Origin: Synechococcus sp. WH 8101
Lineage (GTDB): Bacteria > Cyanobacteriota > Cyanobacteriia > PCC-6307 > Cyanobiaceae
Reading direction: 5' to 3'
DNA length: 64,000 nucleotides
NCBI RefSeq assembly: GCF_004209775.1
Contig: NZ_CP035914.1
Coordinates: 744,001-808,000 of the forward strand
The position numbers and the translations under genes were made by a program. This document shows positions 63,483-64,000 of the stretch, one piece after another; the stretch's first letter is position 1, and every line of letters starts with the position of its first letter. Under the pieces are notes generated by a model. The model was not told where the DNA came from and made no database searches. It saw only the letters and a program-made list of their open reading frames with translations.

Positions 63483-64000
63483 ATGTCTCTTTCCTCACCC
63501 AATTCCACCAGTTCTGGCAAGTTGAATCCGCCTGATCCACCTGATGCCCAGGAGCTTTCGCTTTGGCAGATGCGGGCCGACGAGGCTGACAGAGCTTTCG
63601 GTCACGGTCGCCGAGCCGAGGCTTTATCCCTCGAGGCCGGCCAGGTTCCCCCTAACCTCAGCCGTTGGCTTCTCGGTAGCACGGCCATCCTGGCGGGTTC
63701 CATCGTCGTGTCTGCCCTTGTTCCGATTCAGGATTATGTGATTGCATCCGGAGAAATTGAACCTGCAGGTGATATTCAGAAGGTGCAGCATCTTGAGGGT
63801 GGCATAATTCGTGCCCAGCTTGTTGAGGAGGGGGAGCGGGTTCGCAGGGGTGAAGTCCTTCTTCAGCTCAATGAGGGGGAAATCGGTTCACAAGAGCAAC
63901 AGACAGCGACTCGAATTACCAACCTCACGCTAGAACAGCGTGAACTGCGTAAGGCTCTCGGGGAGGAGGCGATCAACAGCACGCAACGGACACCCGCGAA
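63483..64000 (+). CDS. HlyD-family membrane fusion protein, 3' end outside window
   Basis: The ATG at 63483 lies 37 bp after the ABC gene. A cytosolic segment of about 60 residues precedes a single span (about 62-82). Then comes the conserved QDYVIASGEIEPAGD and VQHLEGGIIRAQLVEEGERV, the lipoyl-like HlyD signature. The frame is open to the window edge at 172 codons. The protein should connect the ABC subunits with a TolC-type outer membrane channel, not seen here. Confidence 0.92.
   Translation, partial: MSLSSPNSTSSGKLNPPDPPDAQELSLWQMRADEADRAFGHGRRAEALSLEAGQVPPNLSRWLLGSTAILAGSIVVSALVPIQDYVIASGEIEPAGDIQKVQHLEGGIIRAQLVEEGERVRRGEVLLQLNEGEIGSQEQQTATRITNLTLEQRELRKALGEEAINSTQRTPA

Overview
The window looks like the chromosome of a marine or brackish picocyanobacterium of the Synechococcus/Cyanobium lineage. 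It is GC-rich and densely packed. It carries small families largely confined to cyanobacteria (DUF1517, DUF3611, DUF3764, DUF3122, an Npun_F0494-like protein), a long-form ThiE, and a lexA preceded by a site close to the cyanobacterial LexA box. This assignment rests on gene content read by eye, not on a search.

Layout. From 1 to 20.7 kb lies mostly core housekeeping sequence: thiamine (thiS, thiE), flavin (ribF, ribD), surE, pheS, nadK with an ATGA-coupled odd response regulator, cobalamin cbiET, a GH116 glycosidase, a Phd/PIN toxin-antitoxin pair, a K+ channel, ftsH, argF and lexA. At 20730-20802 is tRNA-Ala(GGC). From its 3' half to 28241 a 7.4-kb element is inserted, bounded by a 45-bp perfect direct repeat. 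It has an integrase, a small HTH gene, a zinc-finger protein, an AAA ATPase, an opposed four-gene cassette ending in a terminase-small-subunit-like protein, and matching 12-bp GGCGCA repeats near both ends. It has no recognisable capsid, tail or large-terminase gene, so it resembles a phage satellite.

From 28.3 to 34.8 kb come a two-component system, an RTX-type protein and an RTX-tailed subtilisin-like protease. From 34.8 to 40.7 kb, after a YjbQ-like gene and an MBL-fold gene, six minus-strand genes overlap one another in series: AbrB-like antitoxin, Doc toxin, cobQ, a 2Fe-2S ferredoxin, a ClC protein and a DMT transporter. A perfect inverted repeat stands in front of the first. From 41.2 to 42.9 kb is a decaying patch beside maf: a toxin gene with an in-frame TAG, a shredded second maf copy and a short fragment. 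MscS, a YcgJ-like protein and an MCE/permease pair follow.

From 47.3 kb to the end is a type I secretion locus. A 4083-residue repeat protein is encoded divergently from two ABC exporter subunits and an HlyD-type adaptor that runs off the window. Eleven of the giant's repeats are near-identical 309-bp units. Both ABC subunits lack the Walker A lysine and other ATPase motifs, which is the most unusual feature seen here.
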